Positions 11,613 through 21,084 of a stretch of DNA of 64,000 bases are shown in pieces. Source of the stretch: Tipula vernalis (Eukaryota > Arthropoda > Insecta > Diptera > Tipulidae); NCBI GenBank assembly GCA_958295665.1, contig OY282559.1, positions 136,069,241 to 136,133,240 of the forward strand, in the 5' to 3' direction. The notes beneath the pieces are model-generated. The model worked only from the letters and a program-made list of their open reading frames with translations. It was not told the origin of the DNA and made no database searches. The stretch's first letter is position 1, and the number at the start of each line of letters is the position of its first letter. A program made the translations under genes and the position numbers.

Positions 11613-12480
11613 TCAACGCTTGTGATTGCGCCCCCCCTCGTGCCGCATTACGTTATATAGTCGCATGACCTGATTTCGAAGCTCGTTTGCCGCCACTGCC
11701 CGTGCGTTTCGTCGTGCCGCCGCCTCAGCCTCTTTATCTGCAGCCTCCTTGCATGCTGCGTCCTCAATTTTGGGTCCATAATGGAATATTTGCCTCTTTA
11801 GTTCGCTCATACTTGAAATGCCTCGCAATATTGTCTCCTCTCGCGTCGGGAGGTTCATATTATCGATGACAATTTGGACAATTTGAGCATCTGTTAGCCG
11901 CCCTTCGCCCATTTGGCGATGGACACTTTCCATTTCCAATGCAAAATGGTGCAATGTCTCCTTCTTTTCAACTGAACGTCGCCATTTACGACTACGCATG
12001 GCTGCTTCTATGTCTGCACTTGTATTTTTGTCGCCAAATTCCTCATGTAGCCGATTATTCAATAATTCGTATGTTCCCACATCTTTGTGAGTCAACAACG
12101 TTTTTGCCGCACCAGTGAGCAATTGTCTCAAGTACAATATTTTTACACGATCGTCATGCTCCATTGTTCCAATAATGACCTCAAAATTTTGGAAAAACAT
12201 GCGAACGTCGTACGTGGGATCCTCTCCCGAAAACTTGATGATTGCTCGTTCAATATCACAAAATTATTTGGTATGGCTACTGCACCTGGTAGTGTCATGT
12301 GTACCCCATTGCGTAGCGACACAGGATTGAAACGACTAGGATACGGCACAGTGCGTAGCCCCTCAGGCAGCAATATCGGATTTGCCTCAAGTTCATGGTA
12401 CGAAATATTCCGGCTGCGGGAGGTCGCACTCTTGATTCCATTGCATATGCGGTTCCACTTTAGATTAGTTTTTTTTTGGC
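11613..12480 (-). pseudogene. Gypsy-A gag (capsid)
   Basis: The main frame (11613-12200, 195 aa) is a retrotransposon gag capsid. It has an FFQNFEVIIGTM start and a LYLRQLLTGAAKTLL helix. A long Ala/Arg-rich helical stretch lies near the C-terminus. The preceding minus frame (12143-12373) carries the N-terminal part and is offset by a frameshift at about 12260. Gag forms the cytoplasmic particle that packages element RNA. A nucleocapsid with the usual CCHC spacing was not clearly seen between this frame and protease, where the frames are broken (11475-11613). Confidence 0.75.
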
Positions 12481-12531
12481 AAGGATTTCTCCTTTTGCGC
12501 GTGACAAATGATCAAAATGTGCCAAATTGCC

Positions 12532-12549
12532 TCAGATCCCAGTGGTCGC
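12532..12549 (-). promoter_or_regulatory. Candidate primer-binding site of gypsy-A
   Basis: Upstream of gag on the minus strand is TGGCGACCACTGGGATC, which begins with the TGG that pairs to a tRNA CCA end. Position and start fit a retrotransposon PBS. The tRNA was not identified, and no LTR terminus could be placed beside it, so this is tentative. Confidence 0.3.
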
Positions 12550-12806
12550 CACGAGGAGGCAGCATTTACAATTAACAATTACGAATTGTTACCAGGTTAC
12601 TCCTTACAGAATTGTACCCATCACGCAGCTGCCAATTAATGACCAGAACAGCTCACGTGATGCGTATCCGACTGAAAGGTTACGGAGTTGGTATTTGGTC
12701 TATCTCCCCTTCCCCCCCAATAGACGCCAAACCACCTAGATTAAGTATATAAAATAACTAGATTTTCTTTCGTTATAGAAAAATAACATTTTTTTTTTGT
12801 TTGAAA

Positions 12807-12860
12807 AAATTTAAGTAAAAGCATTTGTTTTGAAAAAAGTAAATGCTTTTACTTAAATTT
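12807..12860. repeat. Perfect 20-bp inverted repeat (hairpin)
   Basis: AAATTTAAGTAAAAGCATTT at 12807-12826 is followed after 14 bases by its exact reverse complement at 12841-12860. It lies just outside gypsy-A in AT-rich DNA. It could be a MITE remnant or a hairpin. No target-site duplication is visible. Confidence 0.85.
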
Positions 12861-12963
12861 AAAAAAAAAAAAATCTTGTTATTAAGCGACAACGATTTTT
12901 TTTTGCATTTGATACAAGCATTGCCAAAACTTTCAAAGGTTTTCTTATTCAACTGATGATCTT

Positions 12964-13195
12964 ATGTTTAAAATAAATACATACTATGAATTTTTAAAAT
13001 AAATAATATGATTGTTTAAATTAAATACTATGAATATTTAATTTAAATACTAGGTGTTTAAAATAAATACTATAAAAGTTTTAATTAAATACTATGAATG
13101 TTTATATTAAATACAAGGAAAATTTAAATTAAATACTATGAATATTTAAAATAAACACTATGAATGTTTAAATTAAATACTATAAATGTTTAAAC
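12964..13195. repeat. AT-rich minisatellite, unit about 22-25 bp
   Basis: About ten diverged copies of a unit like TTTAAATTAAATACTATGAA run in tandem. Copies vary by small indels and by ATAAATAC versus TTAAATAC. It separates gypsy-A from the LINE ORF1. Confidence 0.8.
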
Positions 13196-13264
13196 TTTTT
13201 TTTTTTTTAATTAGTCTGCTTAAAATTAATTTAAGTGTTTGACTTATATCGTCATTTTAAGAAG

Positions 13265-14160
13265 TTTTTCATGAATTTCTGTTGCTTATCAATACTTGAG
13301 CATAAGTCATTTTACCAAATTGTCCTTGAGCAGTTCCCGACACTCTACGATTTACTTCGGGTCGGTTCATCTTAACCGCTTGCTTCCTGAATAAACTCGA
13401 ATTTTTAGCAATCACGTTCTTATTTTTGATGTTTTGCAGTTCAATAGCAACGCTGCATCCTCTGTAGTTAGCCGGATGGTTTCCTCCACAGTGAACGCAT
13501 TTAAGTTAAACATTTTGAGCTTTTACACAAACATTGGTATGATGTTTACCTAAACATTTGAAACACCTGGGTTCCCTGTTGCAATATTTTTGTGTATGTC
13601 CATAGGCTTGACATTGTTTACATTGTGGTATAAGCTTAGATCTTTTTAGAGGCTGAGTAATCACTTTGCACTCAAAGATGTACTTAATTTGATACATTTT
13701 TTCGATATCTTCTTCAGTATCGAAGGTCTACATAAACATGTTGAAAGGTAATTTGCCTCTCCGTTTTAGCTTAATCGATGATTCAGTTGCCTTAAATCCT
13801 TTTCCTTTAAGGTCATCAATTATTTTTTCTGGTTTACACGTAGAGTGTCAGTTTTTAGCCATGATCCTGATTGATCTGGTTTGTTTGTCTTCAAACGTGT
13901 GCCAAGCACGTTTTTCTTCGTTAAATATTTTTGTAATTTTTCTGTAAGTTTCAGCATCTTCCAAATTTATTTTGATGGTGTTTCCATTCATCACCTTTCC
14001 ATTAAACATATTAGTTGTAGTTATTGTTTTTATTTTCTCGTAGAGTAAATCGTAGTCTTTGACTTCATCTATTACTATTGGTGATGGTGGAGGTATTTTT
14101 TTTTGGTTGTTTCTGGATATTATTTGGAACATCATCCTTTAATTGAGGTGGTGAGGGCGT
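13265..14160 (-). pseudogene. LINE ORF1 (jockey-type gag-like protein) relic
   Basis: Minus frames at 13848-14135 and 13506-13697, plus the unlisted 13270-13500 stretch, give a jockey-clade ORF1. It has a proline-rich lead into PPPSPIVIDEVKDYDLLYEK, then a pre-C2HC region (RIMAKN and below). CCHC knuckles follow (CKQCQAYGHTQKYC and CFKCLGKHHTNVC). A C-terminal NHPANYRGCSVAIELQ block lies at about 13450-13500. ORF1 binds element RNA and chaperones target-primed reverse transcription. Frames are interrupted at about 13700-13850 and 13500. No ORF2 follows, so only the ORF1 end of the element remains. The N-terminal part may lie beyond BEL-A at 20659-21084. Confidence 0.82.
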
Positions 14161-14164
14161 ATTA

Positions 14165-14730
14165 TTCCGTTTTCATTTTTTTTTCTCCCACCTTTAACTC
14201 TTATCCACTCTAGTCTAAGACGTGCCATAAGCAACAACCAACAACCTGGTCATCTTATACGGATATTGCACGCGTTTAATACAAGTTATCATTTGTATAC
14301 ATCATTGTTGACTGTTTTGAATAAAATTCATCGTGTTATATTGGAAACCATCAAATGCTGATTATTCTTCGACACATTATAAACCAGCAAAATTGTTAAG
14401 CGAAAAACCTACAAAAAGAATTCGTTATTTTCGGAAATTTTGGCAACGTGCCCGAAAACAGTTTACCGTTGAGGTCATACATATAAGCGAGGGGCAGTAA
14501 CAATTTCAAACGGAACCACGCGGACGGAATCATCAAAAAAATCGGTGAAGCATTTAACCGTGGAGAACATTATTGGTATCGATTTATTTTTTATTTTTCA
14601 TTTAATTTTAAGTTTGGTTGCCTATGAATAGTTTTAAGTTTCTTAGTGTTTGTAAAGTTCATCGTATATTTTGGTGCATTTAAGTTTAGTACAATTGCAA
14701 TTCGAGTTTCAATTTACATTTATTCACACA
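14165..14730. other. Leader or LTR-like DNA upstream of BEL-A, nothing firm
   Basis: No ORF is recognisable. The position directly before the BEL-A gag start suggests it holds the decayed 5' LTR and leader, but no TG...CA boundaries or tRNA-matching PBS could be fixed. Confidence 0.4.
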
Positions 14731-15790
14731 ATGGGTAATGAAGAACTAGAATATTTAAAAAAACAGCGTAACGCATATAAAGGTCAAGCAAGTACCATTA
14801 AAAAACATTTGGTGATGGTATCTCACTTAAGATTGAATTAATAGATCCAACTTCAGTTGATAGAAGTTCATTTTAAGAGGATTATGGGACTTTTGAAGCT
14901 AGAATTTTAGATAGAATTCATAACCTTCAATATAGTGTTAGTGGTGCAGATGTCGGGAAGGCGCTAAATAGGTCATTTGGTTTAAATATTAGTTCACCTT
15001 CAGTCGAGATGAGGCACCCAGAACTTAAATTACCTACGTCCTCTGGTCTAGAGGTCGAGTGGCTTAGTTTTCTTGATTCATTTGAAGAAATGATACATAA
15101 AAGGAAAATGGATCCGATTCTTAAATTTCATTACCTGATTACCAAAATGGGGAGGAGGCAAAGCATATTCATTAATTGAACATTTGCCAGTTTCTGCTCA
15201 AAATTATCAATTAGCTTGAACTTTCAATTAAAAGGTTTCATACCAAAGCTGTTTAGGAAGCTAAACCAACAATAAAAAATTCATCTAGTTCTTTACAGTC
15301 CTTCATAAATTATACTGTAAAGCATTATAATGCCTTAAAGCTTTGAAGGTGGAAGTTCCTTCTTGGGATCTAATTTTAGTCCATCACTTAACACAACAAC
15401 TAGATAATTCTTCACGTATTACAGTAGTTAAGGCAAGTGATGGAAATACTCAATTAACATTCGATAAGTTTATTGAAATATTACAGAATAGAGTACAATT
15501 GTTGGAAACTCTAAATCCATATGTTGATTCGAATTTCAAATCAACGTATCATAACAATTATAAGCATAGGCTAGATCATTTACTTTTGTTTCAGCACCAT
15601 TAAAATGTACATAGTTATTGCGATGAAAATCATTTAATTGTAAATTGTCCTGCATTTTTAGATTCGAAATTCACACAATTAAATGCAAAAATGCGTTTAG
15701 ATTTTCCGCAGTAAAAGATTATGCACAAATTGTTTGGTGGAATCCCACAGTGTACGTGATTGTCGTCACTATATATCATGTAATAAATGC
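14731..15790 (+). pseudogene. BEL-A gag relic
   Basis: Starts with an ATG at 14731 and a BEL/Pao gag N-terminus, MGNEELEYLKKQRNAYKGQA, which reaches a TAA at 14841 after 36 codons. The DUF1759 capsid continues in other frames, with PELKLPTSSGLEVEWLSFLD near 15020-15075. The frame at 15343-15603 then carries EVPSWDLILVHHLTQQLD. Two zinc knuckles follow at about 15724-15810 (CTNCLVESHSVRDC and CNKCALKHHV). Several frameshifts and stops make it non-functional. Its orientation and order match the protease, RT and integrase further right. Confidence 0.85.
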
Positions 15791-15814
15791 GCATTAAAAC
15801 ATCATGTAGCTACT

Positions 15815-16118
15815 ATGGCATTTTGGAAACGATTATTTTGTAAAACCAACACACAATATCCAATTTTCAGATTCAAAAATAAGCAAGCCAATGCGAATAT
15901 TGTTTCAAGTGTGGAGTCATCACCAATTGCAGAATCAAATTCCGTTTATGGTACACATTCTGCTATTTCACATTCAAGTCAACACATTGTGCTTGGGACG
16001 GCTGTTATTAAAATAGATTCATTAAACGGCATTAAATTATACGCCAGAGCCTTACTACGCAATTTGTTGCAGAGTAAGAAACATCATACATCAAAACAAG
16101 TAAGTGGTATTGGTGGTG
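15815..16118 (+). pseudogene. BEL-A protease, N-terminal half
   Basis: Within the frame 15734-16351, HIVLGTAVIKIDS then GIKLYARALL matches the start of a BEL/Pao DUF1758 aspartic protease. The catalytic DSGS expected just after ARALL is not visible, because the sequence goes straight to RNLLQSKKHHTSKQVSGIGG. The protease stops at about 16118 and resumes at about 17538, with gypsy-B DNA between. Confidence 0.75.
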
Positions 16119-16735
16119 TTGTGCCATCCAACGACTGGACCAGCATTATTCCAACAGTCATGTTAGGGCTACGATCGTCGTTCAGTGATGAATTACAAGC
16201 TTCATGTGCTGAACTTGTTTACGGAACAACAATCCGATTGCCAGGACAATGCCTGGATAACTCAAATACGGTTCCGCAAAGCGATTTTGTGAAACAGTTA
16301 AAAGGGCATTTCTTTGAGTTAAAACCAACACCAGCATCTCTAAGCATCTAAAACTTGAACTCACGTGTTCTTACGCACGGATGCAGTTCGCAAATCATTG
16401 CAACCTCCGTATACTGGTCCGCACCGTGTAATCAAGCGCGGTGACAAAAATTTCATGATTGAATTTAACAACAGGCAGGTCAACGTCAGCATCGACCGGC
16501 TTAAGCCTTGTTTCACGACAACTTCGAGATCTAACCAACAACCTTCCACGCAGAACCCGGACACGTCGTGAGATCATAGACAGACGGATACTCAAGTAGA
16601 AACTAAGTCAGCGAAAAAACACGTAACGTTTCACGAGCCCGAAATAATCGAACAGTTGCCTCTCCGCTCTGGCAGCGGGCTTCAGATAAAGCCACCGGCG
16701 CGTCTTTTGGACTCGTTATCTCGCTCAGGTTGTGC
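16119..16735 (+). pseudogene. Gypsy-B integrase C-terminal fragment inside BEL-A
   Basis: From about 16119 the same open frame changes family. It reads NDWTSIIPTVMLGLRSSFSD, then CAELVYGTTIRLPGQ, which is the end of a Ty3/gypsy integrase core. After a frameshift near 16350 the C-terminal domain follows: LRTDAVRKSLQPPYTGPHRV, then FNNRQVNVSIDRLKP (about 16365-16520). An R/S-rich tail ends near 16735. The motif style resembles the CsRn1/Kabuki group, but that is an impression. Only the 3' end of pol is present, with no gag, RT or catalytic core. The fragment is truncated at its left edge exactly inside the BEL-A protease. Confidence 0.85.
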
Positions 16736-17537
16736 AACCTATAGAAGAGACACTGACACTTTTACAAACAGAATATAAAATAGAGAACCAACTCCTACCG
16801 TATACAAGATGCTTTGTCATGGGAAGCAAATAATTAAGCATCATATTTTGTCAATTGCTGAATTATCTGAACATCTAAGGTAATCATAAGTAAAGAAGAA
16901 TTAATGAAATAAAGAAAATATCTTAAGTGACAATAAATCGAGATTTTTCAATTCAGGAATACATATAATTTGGTAAGTATAAAATAACCAACATACTAAC
17001 ATCTGGGTACCGGTGAGATTGAGTAATTGTGGAAGAAAGAAATATGGCAGTATTTATACCCGCTGAATAATCTTTCACACTTATAAGATCTCATCTTTCT
17101 CACAACAAACATTTAAACTCTCCACGCTTAAATATATCACTTGGGTCATAGCCCCTACCAGCGGTAAGCGCCAAGTGACTATACAAGCTCCAAACCATCG
17201 TCTCCATATAACTACATTAAATCTATATTAAGTCAAGCCAACCACCGACGTATCCCATACCCGGAATTTGTCATACACACACGAAGTACAATTAACTGGA
17301 CATAATAATTACCCGGTACATATAACAAAGAATTCCCAAACACCTATAAACATAACAAAGCATTACCATAAATACCCAAAATATTGACACTGTAGGTTAA
17401 CCTATTTCTGATAAAATACAAAATCCCATCACGATAAAATACAACAGAATCAATATCAGATACAAACATAAAATATTTAACTAATACCTGAACAAAATAT
17501 AAAATAGTGGCGACATTACTTCAATTCATCATATGGT
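16736..17537 (+). other. Non-coding part of gypsy-B insert (possible LTR remnant)
   Basis: AT-rich sequence between the gypsy-B pol end and the resumption of BEL-A protease. A 3' LTR is expected here, but a matching second copy is absent so boundaries cannot be set. A TGGCGAC stretch near 17510 resembles a PBS start. This is weak. Confidence 0.35.
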
Positions 17538-18707
17538 TCATCATATGGTCTCGTTATACCTAAAATTACGGGCCACTTTCCATTAAAACAAATTGATTTA
17601 AACCTCAGTTTATTACCACGTGATATCGAACTCGCTGATCCACAGTTCACCGTACCAGGTCCTATTGATATTTTGATTGGTGCCGAGCTTTATCAAGATC
17701 TGTTTAGTGGAAAATGGTTACAGTTAGCTAATAGTGTACCAAATTTATATGAAAGTGTTCTAGGCTTCGTTGTGATTGGGAAAGCTGAATCGTCTGTATC
17801 AGTTTCAATGTGTGGTGTAGATGAAACCATAGTTGATTCAAATTACGAATCACCTCTTCAGGGTTTATATAAAATAATTCGAAAGTTTTGGGAGATAGAT
17901 TCATCAGGTTTTGGTAATATGCTGTCTCTTCAAGAAAAAATATGTAAAGAACACTATAAAAATAATACTAAACGATTAACAGACGGTAGATTCTTGGTTG
18001 CCTTGCCTGTAAATGAAAAAATAGATAATTTAGGAGTATCAAGTGAAAATGCGCGCAACCAGTTTTTAAGTCTTGAGAAACGTTTAATTCGCAATACTGA
18101 AATTGGTAAACAATATACAGAATTCATGAATGAATACTTATTATTAGATCATATGTCAGTAGTAGAAGCTCCTGATCAAAAAACATGTCGTTACAACAAG
18201 TCGTATTACATTCCACATCATTTCGTGTTAAAAGAAAGTGTTGAAACCACCAAACTGCGAGTGGTCTTCAATGCTTCGTCCAAGTCATCATCACAAATTT
18301 CGTTGAATGACTGTTTAAGAGTTGGTCCAACCGTGCAGGACTTATTTTCAATTGTTCTTTGATTTAGGAAGCACGAATATGCCTTTTCTGCGGATATCGC
18401 CAAAATGTACAGGCAATTTAGACTTAACGACCAAGATCAGGCTTTACAACGTATTTGGTGGAGGAATAATTCAGCAAATCCTTTAAAATGTTATAAGTTA
18501 CAAACAGTAACTTACGGTTTAGCCAGTGCGCCGTATTTAGCTACAAAAACTCTTCAGCAGCTTTCAAAAGATGAGCAAGCATCGTTTACAGAAGCCAGTA
18601 AAATTTTGAGTCAGGATTTTTATGTAGACGATGTACTATCAGGGTCCGATGGTTTGGATCGTGGCATCAAACTAAAAAATGATTCGAAGGCTTTATTAAA
18701 TAACTAA
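17538..18707 (+). pseudogene. BEL-A protease C-terminal half and reverse transcriptase
   Basis: The frame resumes with IPKITGHFPLKQIDLNL and PGPIDILIGAELYQDLF, the C-terminal protease signature of BEL/Pao. RT follows in the same frame. It includes KLRVVFNASSKSSSQISLND (canonical FDASSK here has Asn), then DIAKMYRQFRL (catalytic Asp kept) and FYVDDVLSGSD (both palm Asp kept). The only break between 17673 and 18707 is an in-frame TGA at 18360-18362. The catalytic palm is otherwise well preserved compared with the rest of the element. Confidence 0.88.
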
Positions 18708-19735
18708 TTCGTTAACGTCGAATTGTCAGAAAAGGAATCACCGTCTGTAATGCGCTGATCTTGGGGTTAATTTGGAATACAAAAAGTGATCATCTCGAAA
18801 TTTCGTTTGATAAATACAATTTAAATTCAAAAATTACAAAACATATTGTTCTTTCGGAAATTTGCCAGCTTTTTGATCCACTAGGAATTTGTTCGCCAAT
18901 TGTTAAAACTTTTCATGCAAACACTAAGGTCTACTCGAGATTTAAAATGGGATGAAATATTGGCCGATAGTTTATCAGCAGAGTGGTTAACGTTCAAAAC
19001 TGAATTAATCGATTTGAATAAAATTTCTATTCCTCGATTTGTATTGTTGTCGAGTCATGAAATAGTTGAGCTTCATTGATTCGGAGATGCAAGTGCTAAA
19101 TGTGTCGATCGTAATGGAAATTTGTAAAGTCAGTTTCTTGTGTTCCAAATCTCGTGTTGCTTCTTAAAAAAAATTAAGGTTACAACGTACGGTTACTAGT
19201 AATTATGGATATTTAATTTCAGTCGATTCATTTGTGGTCTGATTCGGAGATCACCTTATATAGGATTCATTCAATTTCAGATAAGTTTTCTACATTTGTT
19301 GGTACCAGAATTTCACAAATTCAAGATGTATCGGGCGGAATTATGCCAAATGAGTTCCTAAAAAGCGATAATTGGTACAGTGGTCCTTCATTCCTATTAC
19401 AACATAAAAATTATTGGCCTGAACATTCCGTTTTTAATTTACCTACAGAAATGCTAAGTCTAGAAGTTCGTCAACATAAACAACAAGTGAATGTTAGTGT
19501 AGAAAATCCAGAAGAACTATTTTCCAAGTTTTCAAATTATCAAAGTTTAATCAATGTAAGTGCTTGGATACGTCGCTTTATTCATAATTTTAAAAATAAA
19601 TGTAATTTAGGTCATAGAAGTGGGCCTTTAGCCGTGGTTGAATTAAGGGAAACGTTAGATTGGTTAATTAGAATCGTGCAAAATCAGGGTTTCCAAATGA
19701 AATTAAAGCAATTCGTGCAAAAACTTATGTAAATC
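18708..19735 (+). pseudogene. BEL-A connection and RNase H region relic
   Basis: Frames at 18761-18955 (LGLIWNTKSDHLEISFDKYN, CQLFDPLGICSPI) and 19232-19732 give the Pao-type connection and RNase H parts. The latter contains an acidic WSDSEITLYRI block. Between them, FGDASAKC (19080-19100) marks an RNase H motif followed by a deletion and stops. The second frame ends with a segment near an aspartic peptidase A17 type linker. Multiple frameshifts occur at about 18720, 18960-19230 and 19735. Confidence 0.8.
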
Positions 19736-20524
19736 ATAAAAGTAGCCTAAAAACTTTATCACCATTTATAGATTCAAATAATATTCTTCGTGTAGGTGGT
19801 CGGATCGATAAGGCAGATCTACCCTACAATCAAAGGCATCCAATTTTATTACCTCAAAATCATATTTTTCCCCGTTTATTAGTGTACAGAGAGCATGAAC
19901 GTTTACTACCATGCAATGGTTGACAATTCCTCCTCGATCTCCACACTTTGGGGGTATATGGGAAGTTGGAATTAAGGGAGCAAAATTTCGCCTGAAACGT
20001 CCTATTGGTCCTCACATTTTTTCTATCAAAGAATTTACAACGCTAGTAATTCAAACAGAAGCATGTATGAATGCACGCCCGATTACTGCTATCTCAAGTC
20101 GTCCTGATGATAATGCAGCACTGTCGCCGGGACACTTTTTAATTGGTGCTCCACTCACTGCATTACCTGAGCCATCATTGTTGGAAATAAAATCTAATAA
20201 TTTATCTCGTTATCAAACAATTCTGCTGATCTTTCAGAGCTTCAACAAAGACATGAATGGAATCAAGAGTCAAAATAGGAAAACTTGTTCTTCTTCATCA
20301 AGGTAATAAATATTCCACCGATGTTTTGGCCAATGGGCAGAATAGTTGATATTCATCGTGGTGAAGATGGAAAAGTACGGGTTGTTTCGGTTCATTCTAA
20401 AGATTTTGTATTTAAACGAAGTATTACAAAAATTTCTCCATTACCAATTGATGTTGATTACTATAAATTGATCAACCTAAGAAGAATTAATGAACCAAAA
20501 GATATGTCAATTGGTAACCACTAA
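19736..20524 (+). pseudogene. BEL-A integrase relic with DUF5641 tail
   Basis: ILRVGGRIDKADLPYNQRHP (about 19785-19845) is the zinc-binding region of BEL integrase. The sequence then jumps to IPPRSPHFGGIWEVGIKGAK (19925-19985), which holds the catalytic Glu. The core with the first two Asp residues is deleted. The C-terminal parts follow: NAALSPGHFLIGAPLTALPE, then in another frame (20285-20524) MGRIVDIHRGEDGKVRVVSV with SITKISPLPID. The last is the DUF5641 domain that closes BEL/Pao pol. It stops at 20524. No clear 3' LTR was found downstream. Confidence 0.85.
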
Positions 20525-20658
20525 ACTTTAATTTAGATATGCTTTATAAACATAAGATGAGCTAGTGGACCATAAATTTAATGGCCAGTGAATTTAATAT
20601 AAAAAGTTTGTGAAAGTGAAGTCAACTCGTTTTATTTTTTGTTTATTTTTCAACTTCA

Positions 20659-21084
20659 CTATTCAAATTTGCGTGAAGAATACTCTTGTGGAACTGTATT
20701 TTGGTTAGGAGTAGAACCGATGTAATCCTTTGGCTTAAGAGCTTTAACTTCGTTTTCAATCGTCTTCATACGCTCCTGCATCCATGCAATTGTAATATTC
20801 TGTTTCTTGTTTATATTGTTGGCTTCATTTAATGCATTATTAGCTTTACACAATTCATTGTGAAGCTTTTCTTCATTTGTAGAACTAGTGTTGTGGCTGC
20901 TGGCCCCAATGGAGGGACGACTGCCTCTTATCGGAGAATACAATACTTTCTTACTCCTCTCGAAGGGATGTGATTTATCCTTTTCTGTTTCACTCAATTG
21001 AGCTGGTTTACATGTCTTGCGATTGTTTAAAATAATTGTAGTATAGGAATGGCTGATCTTCCCCCGAATCCATGAGAGAGACAT
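20659..21084 (-). CDS. Hypothetical 141-aa coiled-coil-like protein, possibly LINE ORF1 N-terminus
   Basis: This minus frame has a Ser/Lys-rich first half and a helical, Asn/Glu/Lys-rich second half (EKLHNELCKANNALNEANNI, then WMQERMKTIENEVKALKPKD) that looks like a coiled coil. No family is certain. LINE ORF1 proteins often begin this way. The C-terminal half of a LINE ORF1 lies on the same strand at 13265-14160, on the other side of BEL-A, so this could be its displaced N-terminus. An alternative frame upstream (PPSSDVSLMDSGED, about 21060-21100) suggests a frameshift near the start. A non-TE origin is not excluded. Confidence 0.4.
   Translation of the reverse strand: MSLSWIRGKISHSYTTIILNNRKTCKPAQLSETEKDKSHPFERSKKVLYSPIRGSRPSIGASSHNTSSTNEEKLHNELCKANNALNEANNINKKQNITIAWMQERMKTIENEVKALKPKDYIGSTPNQNTVPQEYSSRKFE

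Larger units (their letters stand above)
7960..12550 (-). mobile_element. Ty3/gypsy LTR retrotransposon, gypsy-A (internal region)
   Basis: This is a near full-length internal region in the order gag, protease, RT, RNase H, integrase, read right to left. It is less AT-rich than its surroundings and carries only a few frameshifts, so it is younger than most TEs here. I saw no env-like ORF between the integrase end (7973) and the element edge. A convincing matching LTR pair was not found: the sequences downstream of integrase (7760-7960) and upstream of gag (12550-12770) do not align by eye. The clade is uncertain. Confidence 0.85.

Noticed and set aside
11163..11660. 165-codon plus-strand open frame rich in Pro/Leu
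   Set aside because: Antisense to the gypsy-A gag-protease region; no family features.
7760..12770. LTR pair for gypsy-A
   Set aside because: Downstream (7760-7960) and upstream (12550-12770) sequences share no convincing block by eye, so LTRs were not annotated.
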